Shown here in pieces: positions 1-6,011 of a stretch of DNA of 6,011 bases. The translations under genes and the position numbers were made by a program. The stretch is from positions 1 to 6,011 of the forward strand of contig JAUVIJ010000128.1 of the NCBI GenBank assembly GCA_030592835.1. Reading direction: 5' to 3'. How positions within the stretch are numbered: position 1 is the first letter of the stretch; the number at the start of each line of letters is the position of its first letter. Source of the stretch: Candidatus Cloacimonadota bacterium. GTDB lineage: Bacteria; Cloacimonadota; Cloacimonadia; Cloacimonadales; TCS61. The notes below the pieces were generated by a model, which made no database searches, was not told the origin of the DNA, and was given only the letters and a program-made list of their open reading frames with translations.

Positions 1-63
1 ATTAGAACAAGGCATTTTACAAATCCTCAGTTATTCCAGGAAGTAAAAGAAGCTCTCAGGTAA
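1..63 (+). CDS. C-terminal end of an upstream gene (partial, unidentified)
   Basis: Frame 1 is open from the window edge to a TAA at 61-63 and gives a charged tail ending in QLFQEVKEALR. That reads like the C-terminal helix of a soluble protein. The 24-nt gap to the next start codon, which holds that gene's Shine-Dalgarno site, is typical of genes in one operon. Frame 2 also stays open for 14 codons, so the frame choice is not certain. Twenty codons are too few to name the family. An Hdr, hydrogenase or dehydrogenase subunit would fit the context, but that is a guess. Confidence 0.45.
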   Translation: MRTRHFTNPQLFQEVKEALR

Positions 64-87
64 TTGTGTTCAAGGAGAATATGACAG

Positions 88-1242
88 ATGGATAATATCG
101 CCAATAAGGGATTTAAAATTAATTCAAAAGATGGTGTTAGAAATACAATCAGAAATTTTTTCTTAGACTCCCTGACGGCAAAACATTATAATGCTGTAAT
201 GCTGCCTATGATGGTTCCTTCCCGGGATTCTTATGCCTGGATAATAATCAAAGATCCGGATATTCTCAAAAATGCCGATCCAATAGCTCCAATTATGCCT
301 GTTAATGCTGCAATTGCTTTAAAAAGATACACACGTAAGGGAAAAGGTAAATCCAAAATAGCAGTTCTGATGCGCCCCTGTGAAATCCGGGCTACGATCG
401 AACTTGCTAAATTGAACCAGGTAAACCTGGAAGATGTTACACTATTCAGTTATGACTGTCCGGGAGCTTTACCCATGCAGGATTTTATTGCTGATCCAAA
501 AGAAAAAACTTCTGTCTTCGACAAGATTCTGCAGGATCAGAATTGGACATCTAATGCTGTGAAACCCATATGCCAGTCCTGTGATAATTTTTCTCTTCCT
601 GCAACTGATGTTCATTTTGCATTTCATGCAGAAAATATTTATTTAATTCCCAACAGCAAAAAGGGAGAAACTTTTTGTGAATCGTTAAAATTGGATCCGA
701 AAGTGAATTTAACCGATTGGATGAACAATATTACACAAATCAATGCTAAAAAAGCCAAAATCAGAGAAAAGGATTTTACTGTCGTCAAGTCGATGGTCGA
801 AGGATTCGATAACCTCCAGGAAACTTTTGCCAACTGTATCGGCTGTCATAACTGCGGTAGCTCCTGTCCGATCTGTTACTGTCGTCAGTGTTATTTCGAC
901 ACTTCTGTGTCCGAACCTAATTCCGATGTGATCATGATGAGAGCTCAGGATCGTGGTGGTATATCACTACCACTGGACCGATTGATGTTCCATATAGGTC
1001 GAATGGCACATATGAGTTTATCGTGTGTATCCTGTGGGTTGTGTTCCGATGCCTGTCCTGTGGATATTCCCGTATCAAAAATATTTAGTTATATGGCCGC
1101 AAAAACCCAAAAAACTTTTGAATACAAAGCCGGGGCAAATATTGGTGATGCCCTGCCTATGAAAGAATATAAAATCGATGAATTAGGTGAGTTAGGAAAA
1201 CTTGTTAAAAGCGCAGAAGTTCAGGAGAGCAGTAGTGAGTGA
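88..1242 (+). CDS. FrhB/FdhB-like iron-sulfur flavoprotein (coenzyme F420 hydrogenase/formate dehydrogenase beta-subunit family), paralog 1
   Basis: A 384-residue soluble protein with no signal peptide or membrane segment. The N-terminal two thirds resemble the FrhB/FdhB beta-subunit fold, which in known members binds FAD and passes electrons between iron-sulfur clusters and a carrier such as F420. Visible motifs are MPVNA (70-74), RPCEIRA (C98), DC (C124) and CQSC (C162, C165); these four cysteines may hold a cluster (inference). The C-terminal part has a cysteine-rich segment with C250, C253, C256, C260, C263, C265 and C268 (CxxCxxCxxxCPICYCxxC). A classical CxxCxxCxxxCP ferredoxin motif follows at C313, C316, C319 and C323. 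The start at 88 is preceded by AAGGAGA at 72-78, nine bases away. It overlaps the next gene, a paralog, by 8 nt. The electron carrier cannot be read from sequence: F420 is only one option, and NAD(P)H or a partner protein are others. Family assignment is strong; exact role is inferred. Confidence 0.85.
   Translation: MDNIANKGFKINSKDGVRNTIRNFFLDSLTAKHYNAVMLPMMVPSRDSYAWIIIKDPDILKNADPIAPIMPVNAAIALKRYTRKGKGKSKIAVLMRPCEIRATIELAKLNQVNLEDVTLFSYDCPGALPMQDFIADPKEKTSVFDKILQDQNWTSNAVKPICQSCDNFSLPATDVHFAFHAENIYLIPNSKKGETFCESLKLDPKVNLTDWMNNITQINAKKAKIREKDFTVVKSMVEGFDNLQETFANCIGCHNCGSSCPICYCRQCYFDTSVSEPNSDVIMMRAQDRGGISLPLDRLMFHIGRMAHMSLSCVSCGLCSDACPVDIPVSKIFSYMAAKTQKTFEYKAGANIGDALPMKEYKIDELGELGKLVKSAEVQESSSE
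1223..1237 (+). promoter_or_regulatory. Shine-Dalgarno site and GTG start of the second FrhB/FdhB-like gene
   Basis: AGGAGA at 1223-1228 lies inside the end of the first paralog, six bases before a GTG at 1235-1237. This is the best start for the second gene. It places the GTG in the overlap GTGAGTGA with the upstream stop (TGA 1240-1242), a pattern typical of translational coupling. The TTG at 1202 gives a longer frame but has no good ribosome-binding site and would overlap the upstream gene by 41 nt. Confidence 0.75.
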
Positions 1243-2329
1243 ACAAATAGTGAACCATAAGATAGCTGATACAGCCGTTAAAGATATTTGTAAATTTCTT
1301 CTGGACTCGGGTGAGATCAGCGGTGTATTTTCTTTGAGAATTACAAATAAGAAAGGTTCTGTTGATTATGGGTTGATCACTGATGCCCAATATTTCGATG
1401 ATCTGATACCAATATATCCCCTGATGCCTGTCAATGCCGGACAAATTCTTGGTCGTTTTACTCCCATGAAAAAACCGATTGCTGCAATTGTGCATCCGTG
1501 TGAATTTAGAGCTTTTATCGAACTGGTAAAAAGAGAACAGGGTCAGATGGACAATTTTCTCTTTATAACCTATAGTTGCGGAGGTGTTTTCCCCATCAAA
1601 GAAAATGCTCTTGGTAATGTGCAGAAAAACATAAATCAATATTGGCAGACTGTGCAGAAATCAGAGATTCCTGATAAGATCAGACCAACCTGTAAAGGAT
1701 GTGAGCATATTGCACCTCAGAACGCAGATATATTTATTTCATTGATCGGAGAAGATGCCGATAACTGCAAAATATATTTAAACACAGAAAAAGCTCAAAA
1801 ACTTCTGAATAAGTTTGAAGGTAGAAAATTTGATAAAGAATTCGATCCTGGAATATTGAAAGAAATTTTAAAAGCACGCAAGGAAGCTGGCAAAAAACTT
1901 TCAGTCGATATAGATACTTCTCAAACTGGACTAAACGGCTTGATCGACATCTTTGGCAAATGTATAGGCTGTCATGGATGCAATGCCGTCTGCCCTATAT
2001 GTTACTGTACATTGTGTGATTTTGATTCCCTTAATTATGATTATAACACCTCTATTTTAGAAAAGGAGCTGGAACAGAAAGGAGCTTTAAGGCTTCCACC
2101 TGACACTTTATTCTTTCATCTTGGCAGACTTTCCCATATGAGTTTTTCCTGTGTTGGATGCGGTCAGTGTTCGGATGTATGTCCTGCCAGTATCCCTGTT
2201 GCATCAATCTTTAAGCGTACTGGAGAGAACACTGCGGAAATGTTCGATTTCGTCCCGGGAAGGGATGTTAATGAAAAGATCCCGGTGATGATATATAAAG
2301 AAGAAGAATTCCCTGAACTCGGAGAATAA
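1235..2329 (+). CDS. FrhB/FdhB-like iron-sulfur flavoprotein, paralog 2
   Basis: A 364-residue paralog of the preceding gene, probably from an old duplication. The cysteine layout is the same: HPCEFRA (C89), SC (C115), CKGC (C153, C156), then C243, C246, C249, C253, C256, C258 and C261 (CIGCHGC...CPICYCxxC), then C306, C309, C312 and C316 (CxxCxxCxxxCP). Both proteins share the GCHxC and FHxGRxxHMSxSC stretches, but the N-terminal 60 residues differ clearly. Family knowledge suggests FAD plus [4Fe-4S] clusters and electron transfer between a soluble carrier and a partner complex. Retention of every putative ligand in both copies argues that both work, perhaps as a heterodimer or in series (inference). 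The start is GTG 1235, coupled to the upstream stop by an 8-nt overlap. The stop TAA at 2327-2329 abuts the first AT-rich repeat, which shares only the final A. No catalytic formate dehydrogenase or hydrogenase subunit is visible nearby. Confidence 0.85.
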   Translation: MSEQIVNHKIADTAVKDICKFLLDSGEISGVFSLRITNKKGSVDYGLITDAQYFDDLIPIYPLMPVNAGQILGRFTPMKKPIAAIVHPCEFRAFIELVKREQGQMDNFLFITYSCGGVFPIKENALGNVQKNINQYWQTVQKSEIPDKIRPTCKGCEHIAPQNADIFISLIGEDADNCKIYLNTEKAQKLLNKFEGRKFDKEFDPGILKEILKARKEAGKKLSVDIDTSQTGLNGLIDIFGKCIGCHGCNAVCPICYCTLCDFDSLNYDYNTSILEKELEQKGALRLPPDTLFFHLGRLSHMSFSCVGCGQCSDVCPASIPVASIFKRTGENTAEMFDFVPGRDVNEKIPVMIYKEEEFPELGE

Positions 2330-2482
2330 GATGAAAACTCAAATTACAAATTATAAATTACAAATAAAAAACAATGATCAAAATTTCAAATTCAAAACAA
2401 ATCAAAGCATTGGTTCGTTTGTTATTTCATTATTTGTATTTGGAATTTATTTGTTTCTTGGGATTTGTGGTTTGTGATTTTA
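2329..2482 (+). repeat. AT-rich imperfect-palindrome repeat, copy 1
   Basis: A 154-bp element that recurs as a direct repeat 280 bp downstream with 13 mismatches (about 92% identity, counted by eye). Its left half is A-rich and its right half T-rich. The reverse complement of the right half lines up imperfectly with the left, so the unit could fold into a long weak hairpin, as MITE-like or REP-like elements do. Near the left end are four 7-bp units of the CAAATTA type (2340-2367). The copy begins at the stop codon of the preceding gene. It contains a 48-codon ATG reading frame (2331-2477) that I regard as incidental. It encodes no transposase, and I see no clear target-site duplication. Confidence 0.85.
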
Positions 2483-2493
2483 TGGAAACAGTT

Positions 2494-2610
2494 ATGAATA
2501 ATATCGAAAAATCAGAAAAAGTATATGATTTAGAGGAGAGAACATTTCAGTTTAGTAAAAATGTTAGATTATTTATTAAAATTATTCCAAAGACAATCGC
2601 AAATATTGAG
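2494..2610 (+). pseudogene. Truncated four-helix-bundle protein gene (23S rRNA intervening-sequence type), N-terminal fragment only
   Basis: The 39 codons from ATG 2494 contain YDLEERTFQFSKNVRLFI and PKTIANIE. This closely matches the N-terminal helix of the four-helix-bundle family first described from 23S rRNA intervening sequences, whose members are usually about 115-130 residues. Homology stops exactly where the second AT-rich repeat starts (2609-2611). The usual continuation, with an RSSGSVGANYIEANE-like second helix, is absent. The frame happens to run on through the repeat to TAG 2761-2763, and also extends upstream into the first repeat, so a chimeric peptide could be made but is unlikely to fold. 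The remnant is bracketed by the two repeats and unrelated in function to the surrounding redox genes. Identification is from memory of the family and was not searched. Confidence 0.7.
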
Positions 2611-2762
2611 ATGAAAACTCAAATTACAAATTATAAATTACAAATAAAAACCAATGAACAAAATTTCAAATTCAAAACAAATCAAAGTATTGGATCGTTT
2701 GTTATTTCGTTATTTGTATTTGGGATTTATTTGCTTTTTGGGATTTGTTTTTTAGAATTTTA
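2609..2762 (+). repeat. AT-rich imperfect-palindrome repeat, copy 2
   Basis: The second direct copy of the 154-bp unit, with the same A-rich left half, T-rich right half and 7-bp array (2620-2647). Most differences from copy 1 lie in the right end. Its left border is the exact point where the four-helix-bundle homology ends, so it either inserted into that gene or replaced its 3' part by recombination. Its right border lies 6 bp before the Shine-Dalgarno site of the selenoprotein gene, leaving that gene intact. It contains a 50-codon frame (2611-2763), in the same relative frame as in copy 1, with a hydrophobic C-terminal half. Confidence 0.85.
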
Positions 2763-2782
2763 GAAAATGAGGATATAATTCT

Positions 2783-3208
2783 ATGAATAAAAAATTCTCG
2801 CCGAAGATAATAAGTTTCCTTTGTAAATGGTGTTCCTACACGGGAGCTGATCTGGCTGGAATTAACAGATTCCAGTATCCAACTTCCATACTTCCGATCA
2901 AGGTCATGTGTTCCAGCCGGGTTGATCCGGTATTCCTGATAAAATCTTATTTACGTGGTGCTGATGGTGTTCTGGTAGGTGGCTGACATCCCGGAGATTG
3001 TTATTACCAGGTTGGTAATTATCACACACGCAGAAGAACTGCAATTGTGAAAAATATCTTTAAGAATTTAGGGCTTGATGATGAAAGATTACGTCTTACC
3101 TGGATCTCTGCCTCGGAAGGTCAGAAATTTGCCCAGGTTGGAACTGATTTCACAAATTTGATCATGAAAAAGGGTGAAAATCCAACTAAATCTGCAATAT
3201 TCATTTAA
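2783..3208 (+). CDS. mvhD: Selenocysteine-containing MvhD-family [2Fe-2S] electron-transfer subunit
   Basis: Read through the in-frame UGA at 2984-2986, the gene encodes 141 residues and ends at TAA 3206-3208. That is the usual length of MvhD, the delta subunit that carries electrons from a hydrogenase or dehydrogenase to HdrA. Family landmarks occur on both sides of the UGA: FLCKWCSYTGADLAG (C14, C17), VMCSSRVDP (C43), GADGVLVGG, then U68-HPGDC (C73), then GNY with an arginine run, and the SASEGQKFA segment. The UGA falls exactly on the cysteine of the conserved CHPGDC motif, one of the five cysteines around the [2Fe-2S] site. Selenocysteine is known in the archaeal homolog VhuD, which supports Sec over a nonsense mutation. 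A SECIS-like hairpin follows. The start ATG 2783 has GAGGA at 2769-2773, nine bases upstream. hdrA begins 16 nt after the stop. Standard gene calling would cut the protein at 67 residues. Confidence 0.92.
2984..3021 (+). promoter_or_regulatory. UGA selenocysteine codon with bacterial-type SECIS element
   Basis: The UGA at 2984-2986 is followed by a perfect 6-bp stem, ATTACC (3003-3008) with GGTAAT (3014-3019), closing the 5-nt loop AGGTT (3009-3013). Two further weak pairs are possible below a T-T mismatch. The loop begins 22 nt after the UGA and has G at its second and third positions. From memory, bacterial SECIS elements have a short stem and small apical loop roughly 16-37 nt downstream with a G among the first loop bases, so this fits well. 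It would recruit SelB-tRNA(Sec). The hairpin lies inside the coding frame, as expected for bacteria. Confidence 0.8.
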
Positions 3209-3224
3209 TAATGAAGGATTAAAT

Positions 3225-6011
3225 ATGAAATCAAAAAGCAGATCTGTAATGGTTGTTGGTGCCGGGATTGCCGGTATCCAAGCCGCTCTTGATCTGGCTG
3301 AAATCGGACTTAAAGTACATCTGATCGAAGAATCAACTTCGATCGGTGGCAGGATGTCCCAGCTTGATAAAACTTTCCCGACAAATGATTGTTCAATGTG
3401 TATTCTGGCTCCTAAAATGAGCGAATGTGCCCGGCATCCTAACATTCAGATCCATATCAAATCCTCGGTTGCATCCATATCGGGAGATCCCGGAGATTTC
3501 AAAGTCAAGATTATTGAATATGCAAAATTTGTAGATCCTGAAAAATGTGTTTCCTGTGGTCTTTGTGAAGAAAAATGCCCGGTGAAAATTGAAGATGAAT
3601 TCGATATGCATCTTCGAAAAAGAGGAGCAATTTCCCGTTATTTCCTGCAGAGTATTCCCTCAGAATATACAATTGATAAATATAATTGTCTATATTTAAC
3701 CAAAGGAGTCTGCAAGATCTGTGAAAAAATCTGCCCGACAGGAGCTATAAATTATGAAGATAAAGACAGGGAAATTAATCTTAACGTAGGGGCATTGATC
3801 CTGGCTACCGGAATCGATTCCTTCGATCCAATCGGATTTGGTCATTTTGGTTACAAGAGATATAAAAACGTAGTTACCTCGCTAGAATTTGAGAGGATAT
3901 TATCTGCTTCCGGTCCTCTTGGTGGTCATATTGTCAGAGCTTCCGATAAGAAAATACCACAGAGTATAGCCTTCATTCAATGTGTTGGATCACGTGACGA
4001 AAACATAGATCATAATTACTGTTCTTCCGCTTGTTGCATGTTCGCTATCAAAGAGGCGATCATAGCTAAAGAACATCTTAAAGATCTTCGAACTTCTATA
4101 TTCTATATGGATATCAGAGCATTTGGCAAGGATTTTGATAAATATTATGAGAAAGCAAAAGATAAATATGGTATTAAGTTCATTAAATCCAAGGTTGCTG
4201 AGATTGATGAGTCTGAAAATAGCGATCTTAACCTGAAATATGTTTTGGAGAACGGGAAAATCAAATTTGAACGCTTTGATATGGTTGTACTTTCAATTGG
4301 TTTACAACCCCGCGAAAATATGTCCCGTCTGGCAGAAAAACTGGATATTAAATTAAACGAATTCGGGTTTTGCCGTTCCGATACATTTACTCCTTTAAAA
4401 ACAACCAGGGAAGGAATCTTTGTCTGCGGTGCCCTGAACGGTCCTAAGGATATTCCTGAATCTGTGATTACCGCCTCCGGAGCCGTTGCCGAAGCAATCA
4501 AATTTCTACGTCTGGACAGGCAGGATCTTACATCCAAAAAGGATGTTCTTCCTGAAAAAGATGTGATTGGTGACAGACCCCGGATCGGTACATTCGTCTG
4601 CCATTGTGGAATCAATATTGCCGGTGTTGTCGATGTTAAAGCAGTAGCGAAATCAGCCGGGGATCTTCCCTATGTTGAGCATACGGAAGACCTGATGTAC
4701 GCTTGTTCTCAAGATTGTATGAATACGATCAAGGAACGAATTGAGGAACACAATCTGAACCGAATTGTAATCGCTGCCTGTACTCCCCGTACCCATGAAG
4801 GCTTATTTCGGGATACAATCAGTGAAGCCGGTTTGAATCCTTATCTCTTTGAAATGGCAAACATTCGGGATCAATGTTCCTGGGCGCACATGGATGAACC
4901 GGAGCTTGCTACTGAGAAGGCAAAAGATCTGGTCAGTATGGGTGTTGCTAAAGCACGTAACTTAATTCCTTTAAAAAGATTACCTATCGAGATAAATCCA
5001 AAAGCCCTGGTCATCGGTGGTGGTCTGGCAGGAATGACCTCAGCCCTTTCTCTCGCTGATGCCGGTCATGAGGTATTTCTAGTCGAGAAAGAGAAGGAAC
5101 TAGGTGGTAACCTGCGTAATATTTATTTCGGCTTTGATAAAGATCCTCAGGTTTTACTTGCAGAGACGATCGAGGATGTAACCAACAGAGCTCTCATTCA
5201 CATCCATAAAAATGTAGAGATCGAGAAAATTGATGGATATGTTGGTAATTTCAAAACCGTTCTTTATGATAACAATACCCGGGAAAAAATAAATTTTGAA
5301 CACGGTGTGGTAATTGTCACAACTGGAGCGGAAGAACATAAAACCAGTGAATACATGTATGGAAAATCCACCCGCATCATAACCCAGGTTGAATTTGAAG
5401 ATATGTTGTATCATCAGAAACTACCCCGGGAGAAGTTGAAAAATGTGGTAATGATCCAATGTGTCGGTTCCCGGGAAAAAGATAAAATGTATTGCAGCAG
5501 GATCTGCTGTACAAAAGCTGTAAAAAATGCCCTCACTTTGAAAAAGAAATTACCTAATGTTAATATCTTCGTTGCAAATCGGGATGTGCGTACTTACGGA
5601 TTCAGAGAAAAATATTATTCCGAACTCAGAGATCAAGGGGCAATGTTTATTCAATATGATCCGGATAATAAACCCAAAGTTGTTCTGGTAGATGAATTAG
5701 ATCCTGACAGCAAAATCAATGTTACTGTTTTCGATCCGATCATGGACAAAGAGCTGGAAATAATGGCAGATCTGCTGGTGCTTGCCACTGCAGTCGATGC
5801 CAGAAAAGAGAACCGTGATCTGGCAAGAATGTTGAAAGTATCATTAAATTCCGATGGAATGTTTCTGGAAGCTCATGTGAAACTCCGACCCGTTGATTTT
5901 GCCACCGATGGTATTTTTGTAGCAGGACTTGCCCATAATCCCAAGGATATAGATGAAAGCATGGCTCTAGCTAAAGCAGCAGTCAGTAGAGCCTTAACTT
6001 TCCTGAACAAA
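3225..6011 (+). CDS. hdrA: Tandem-module HdrA-like flavoprotein (electron-bifurcating type), 3' end beyond window
   Basis: Open for 929 codons with no stop at the window edge, against about 650 residues for a classical methanogen HdrA. ATG 3225 follows GAAGGA (3213-3218). Module 1 (about 1-430) begins directly with the FAD-binding GAGIAG (12-17) and an HdrA-type TFPTNDCSMC segment (C56, C59). It has an inserted two-cluster ferredoxin domain (C108, C111, C114, C118; C155, C163, C166, C170). The HdrA cluster motif C253-x12-C266-x3-CC(270-271) follows; its spacing equals that known for the [4Fe-4S] ligands of methanogen HdrA. Module 2 starts with the HdrA N-terminal domain (FVCHCG, C459 and C461; C494, C498; AACTPRTHE; C551). 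A second FAD fold follows (GGGLAG, 598-603), then a C746-x10-C757-x3-CC(761-762) motif, without a ferredoxin insertion so far. HdrA is the cytoplasmic FAD subunit that splits or merges electron pairs. A C-terminal ferredoxin domain probably lies past the edge. With MvhD just upstream, an HdrA-MvhD pairing is very likely. Confidence 0.92.
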   Translation, partial: MKSKSRSVMVVGAGIAGIQAALDLAEIGLKVHLIEESTSIGGRMSQLDKTFPTNDCSMCILAPKMSECARHPNIQIHIKSSVASISGDPGDFKVKIIEYAKFVDPEKCVSCGLCEEKCPVKIEDEFDMHLRKRGAISRYFLQSIPSEYTIDKYNCLYLTKGVCKICEKICPTGAINYEDKDREINLNVGALILATGIDSFDPIGFGHFGYKRYKNVVTSLEFERILSASGPLGGHIVRASDKKIPQSIAFIQCVGSRDENIDHNYCSSACCMFAIKEAIIAKEHLKDLRTSIFYMDIRAFGKDFDKYYEKAKDKYGIKFIKSKVAEIDESENSDLNLKYVLENGKIKFERFDMVVLSIGLQPRENMSRLAEKLDIKLNEFGFCRSDTFTPLKTTREGIFVCGALNGPKDIPESVITASGAVAEAIKFLRLDRQDLTSKKDVLPEKDVIGDRPRIGTFVCHCGINIAGVVDVKAVAKSAGDLPYVEHTEDLMYACSQDCMNTIKERIEEHNLNRIVIAACTPRTHEGLFRDTISEAGLNPYLFEMANIRDQCSWAHMDEPELATEKAKDLVSMGVAKARNLIPLKRLPIEINPKALVIGGGLAGMTSALSLADAGHEVFLVEKEKELGGNLRNIYFGFDKDPQVLLAETIEDVTNRALIHIHKNVEIEKIDGYVGNFKTVLYDNNTREKINFEHGVVIVTTGAEEHKTSEYMYGKSTRIITQVEFEDMLYHQKLPREKLKNVVMIQCVGSREKDKMYCSRICCTKAVKNALTLKKKLPNVNIFVANRDVRTYGFREKYYSELRDQGAMFIQYDPDNKPKVVLVDELDPDSKINVTVFDPIMDKELEIMADLLVLATAVDARKENRDLARMLKVSLNSDGMFLEAHVKLRPVDFATDGIFVAGLAHNPKDIDESMALAKAAVSRALTFLNK

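Larger units (their letters stand above)
2330..2782. other. 453-bp interruption of the redox operon (repeat - gene remnant - repeat)
   Basis: This is the only long gap between intact genes in the window. It consists of two copies of the AT-rich repeat, the 39-codon four-helix-bundle remnant between them, short unique joins (2483-2493 and 2763-2768), and the Shine-Dalgarno site GAGGA (2769-2773) of the next gene. It is visibly more AT-rich than the flanking genes. I see no convincing promoter or intrinsic terminator, so read-through transcription is the simplest assumption. The long A-rich and T-rich halves could still form structure in the mRNA. Confidence 0.8.

Noticed and set aside
81..95. 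Four-codon ATG frame (MTDG) overlapping the first gene's start
   Set aside because: The Shine-Dalgarno site is only two bases from this ATG but nine from the ATG at 88, which opens the real gene. A leader-peptide role cannot be supported.
1202..1234. TTG at 1202 as start of the second FrhB/FdhB-like gene
   Set aside because: It lacks a good ribosome-binding site, and GTG 1235 has AGGAGA at ideal spacing with the usual short overlap.
2329..2762. CRISPR-like or riboswitch interpretation of the repeats
   Set aside because: There are only two copies, 154 bp each, with one 126-bp spacer that is a gene fragment. No conserved ligand-binding RNA motif is visible.
2374..2763. A single 129-codon frame across both repeats and the remnant as one real protein
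   Set aside because: Its first and last parts are repeat sequence in two different phases of the same element. Only the middle 39 residues match a protein family, so it is a chance fusion.
2774..2779. Perfect TATAAT -10 box just before the selenoprotein gene
   Set aside because: It sits between the Shine-Dalgarno site and the ATG, so transcription would start at or after the start codon. The matching -35 (TTTAGA, 2751-2756) is weak. Chance is likely in DNA this AT-rich.
2984..2986. In-frame TGA taken as a nonsense mutation making the MvhD gene a pseudogene or two genes
   Set aside because: Conserved family sequence continues immediately after it, it replaces a known Cys/Sec column, and a SECIS-like hairpin follows. 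No start codon with a ribosome-binding site suits a separate downstream gene.
4145..4615. Antisense open frames, the longest here with others at 1205-1639, 3089-3445 and 5154-5414
   Set aside because: All lie opposite strongly supported genes, show no family motifs and have no ribosome-binding context.

Overview
The window looks like part of an anaerobic, selenocysteine-using bacterium with AT-rich DNA. It carries a single-strand operon for flavin/iron-sulfur electron transfer of the heterodisulfide-reductase (Hdr) type. All genes are on the + strand and tightly packed, except for one AT-rich interruption. Genes of this kind (an HdrA-MvhD pair plus F420-hydrogenase/formate-dehydrogenase beta-like subunits) are known from methanogenic archaea, sulfate reducers and syntrophic or fermentative anaerobes. 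The Shine-Dalgarno sites and the bacterial-type SECIS candidate favour a bacterium. The AT-rich palindromic repeats recall, from memory only, uncultured phyla such as Cloacimonadota. The phylum cannot be fixed from this window.

Layout: (i) 1-63, the probable last 20 codons of an upstream gene. (ii) 88-1242 and 1235-2329, two overlapping paralogous genes for FrhB/FdhB-like iron-sulfur flavoproteins with identical cysteine architecture. (iii) 2330-2782, a 453-bp interruption made of two direct copies (about 92% identical) of a 154-bp, very AT-rich, imperfectly palindromic repeat. Between them lies the first third of a broken four-helix-bundle (23S rRNA intervening-sequence type) protein gene. 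(iv) 2783-3208, an MvhD-family gene whose in-frame UGA at 2984-2986 replaces the family's cysteine in the CHPGDC motif and is followed by a good bacterial SECIS-like hairpin, so it almost certainly encodes a selenoprotein of 141 residues. (v) 3225-6011 and beyond, a very long HdrA with two HdrA flavin modules in tandem, open for 929 codons and still running at the window edge.

How it may work (inference): the two FrhB/FdhB-like subunits would exchange electrons with a soluble carrier or with a formate dehydrogenase or hydrogenase encoded outside the window. MvhD would pass electrons through its [2Fe-2S] site to HdrA, whose FADs and [4Fe-4S] clusters would carry out or support flavin-based electron bifurcation or confurcation. 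No catalytic hydrogenase or formate dehydrogenase subunit and no HdrB/HdrC is visible here. No clear promoter or terminator was found, so the operon probably starts upstream of the window and continues beyond it.
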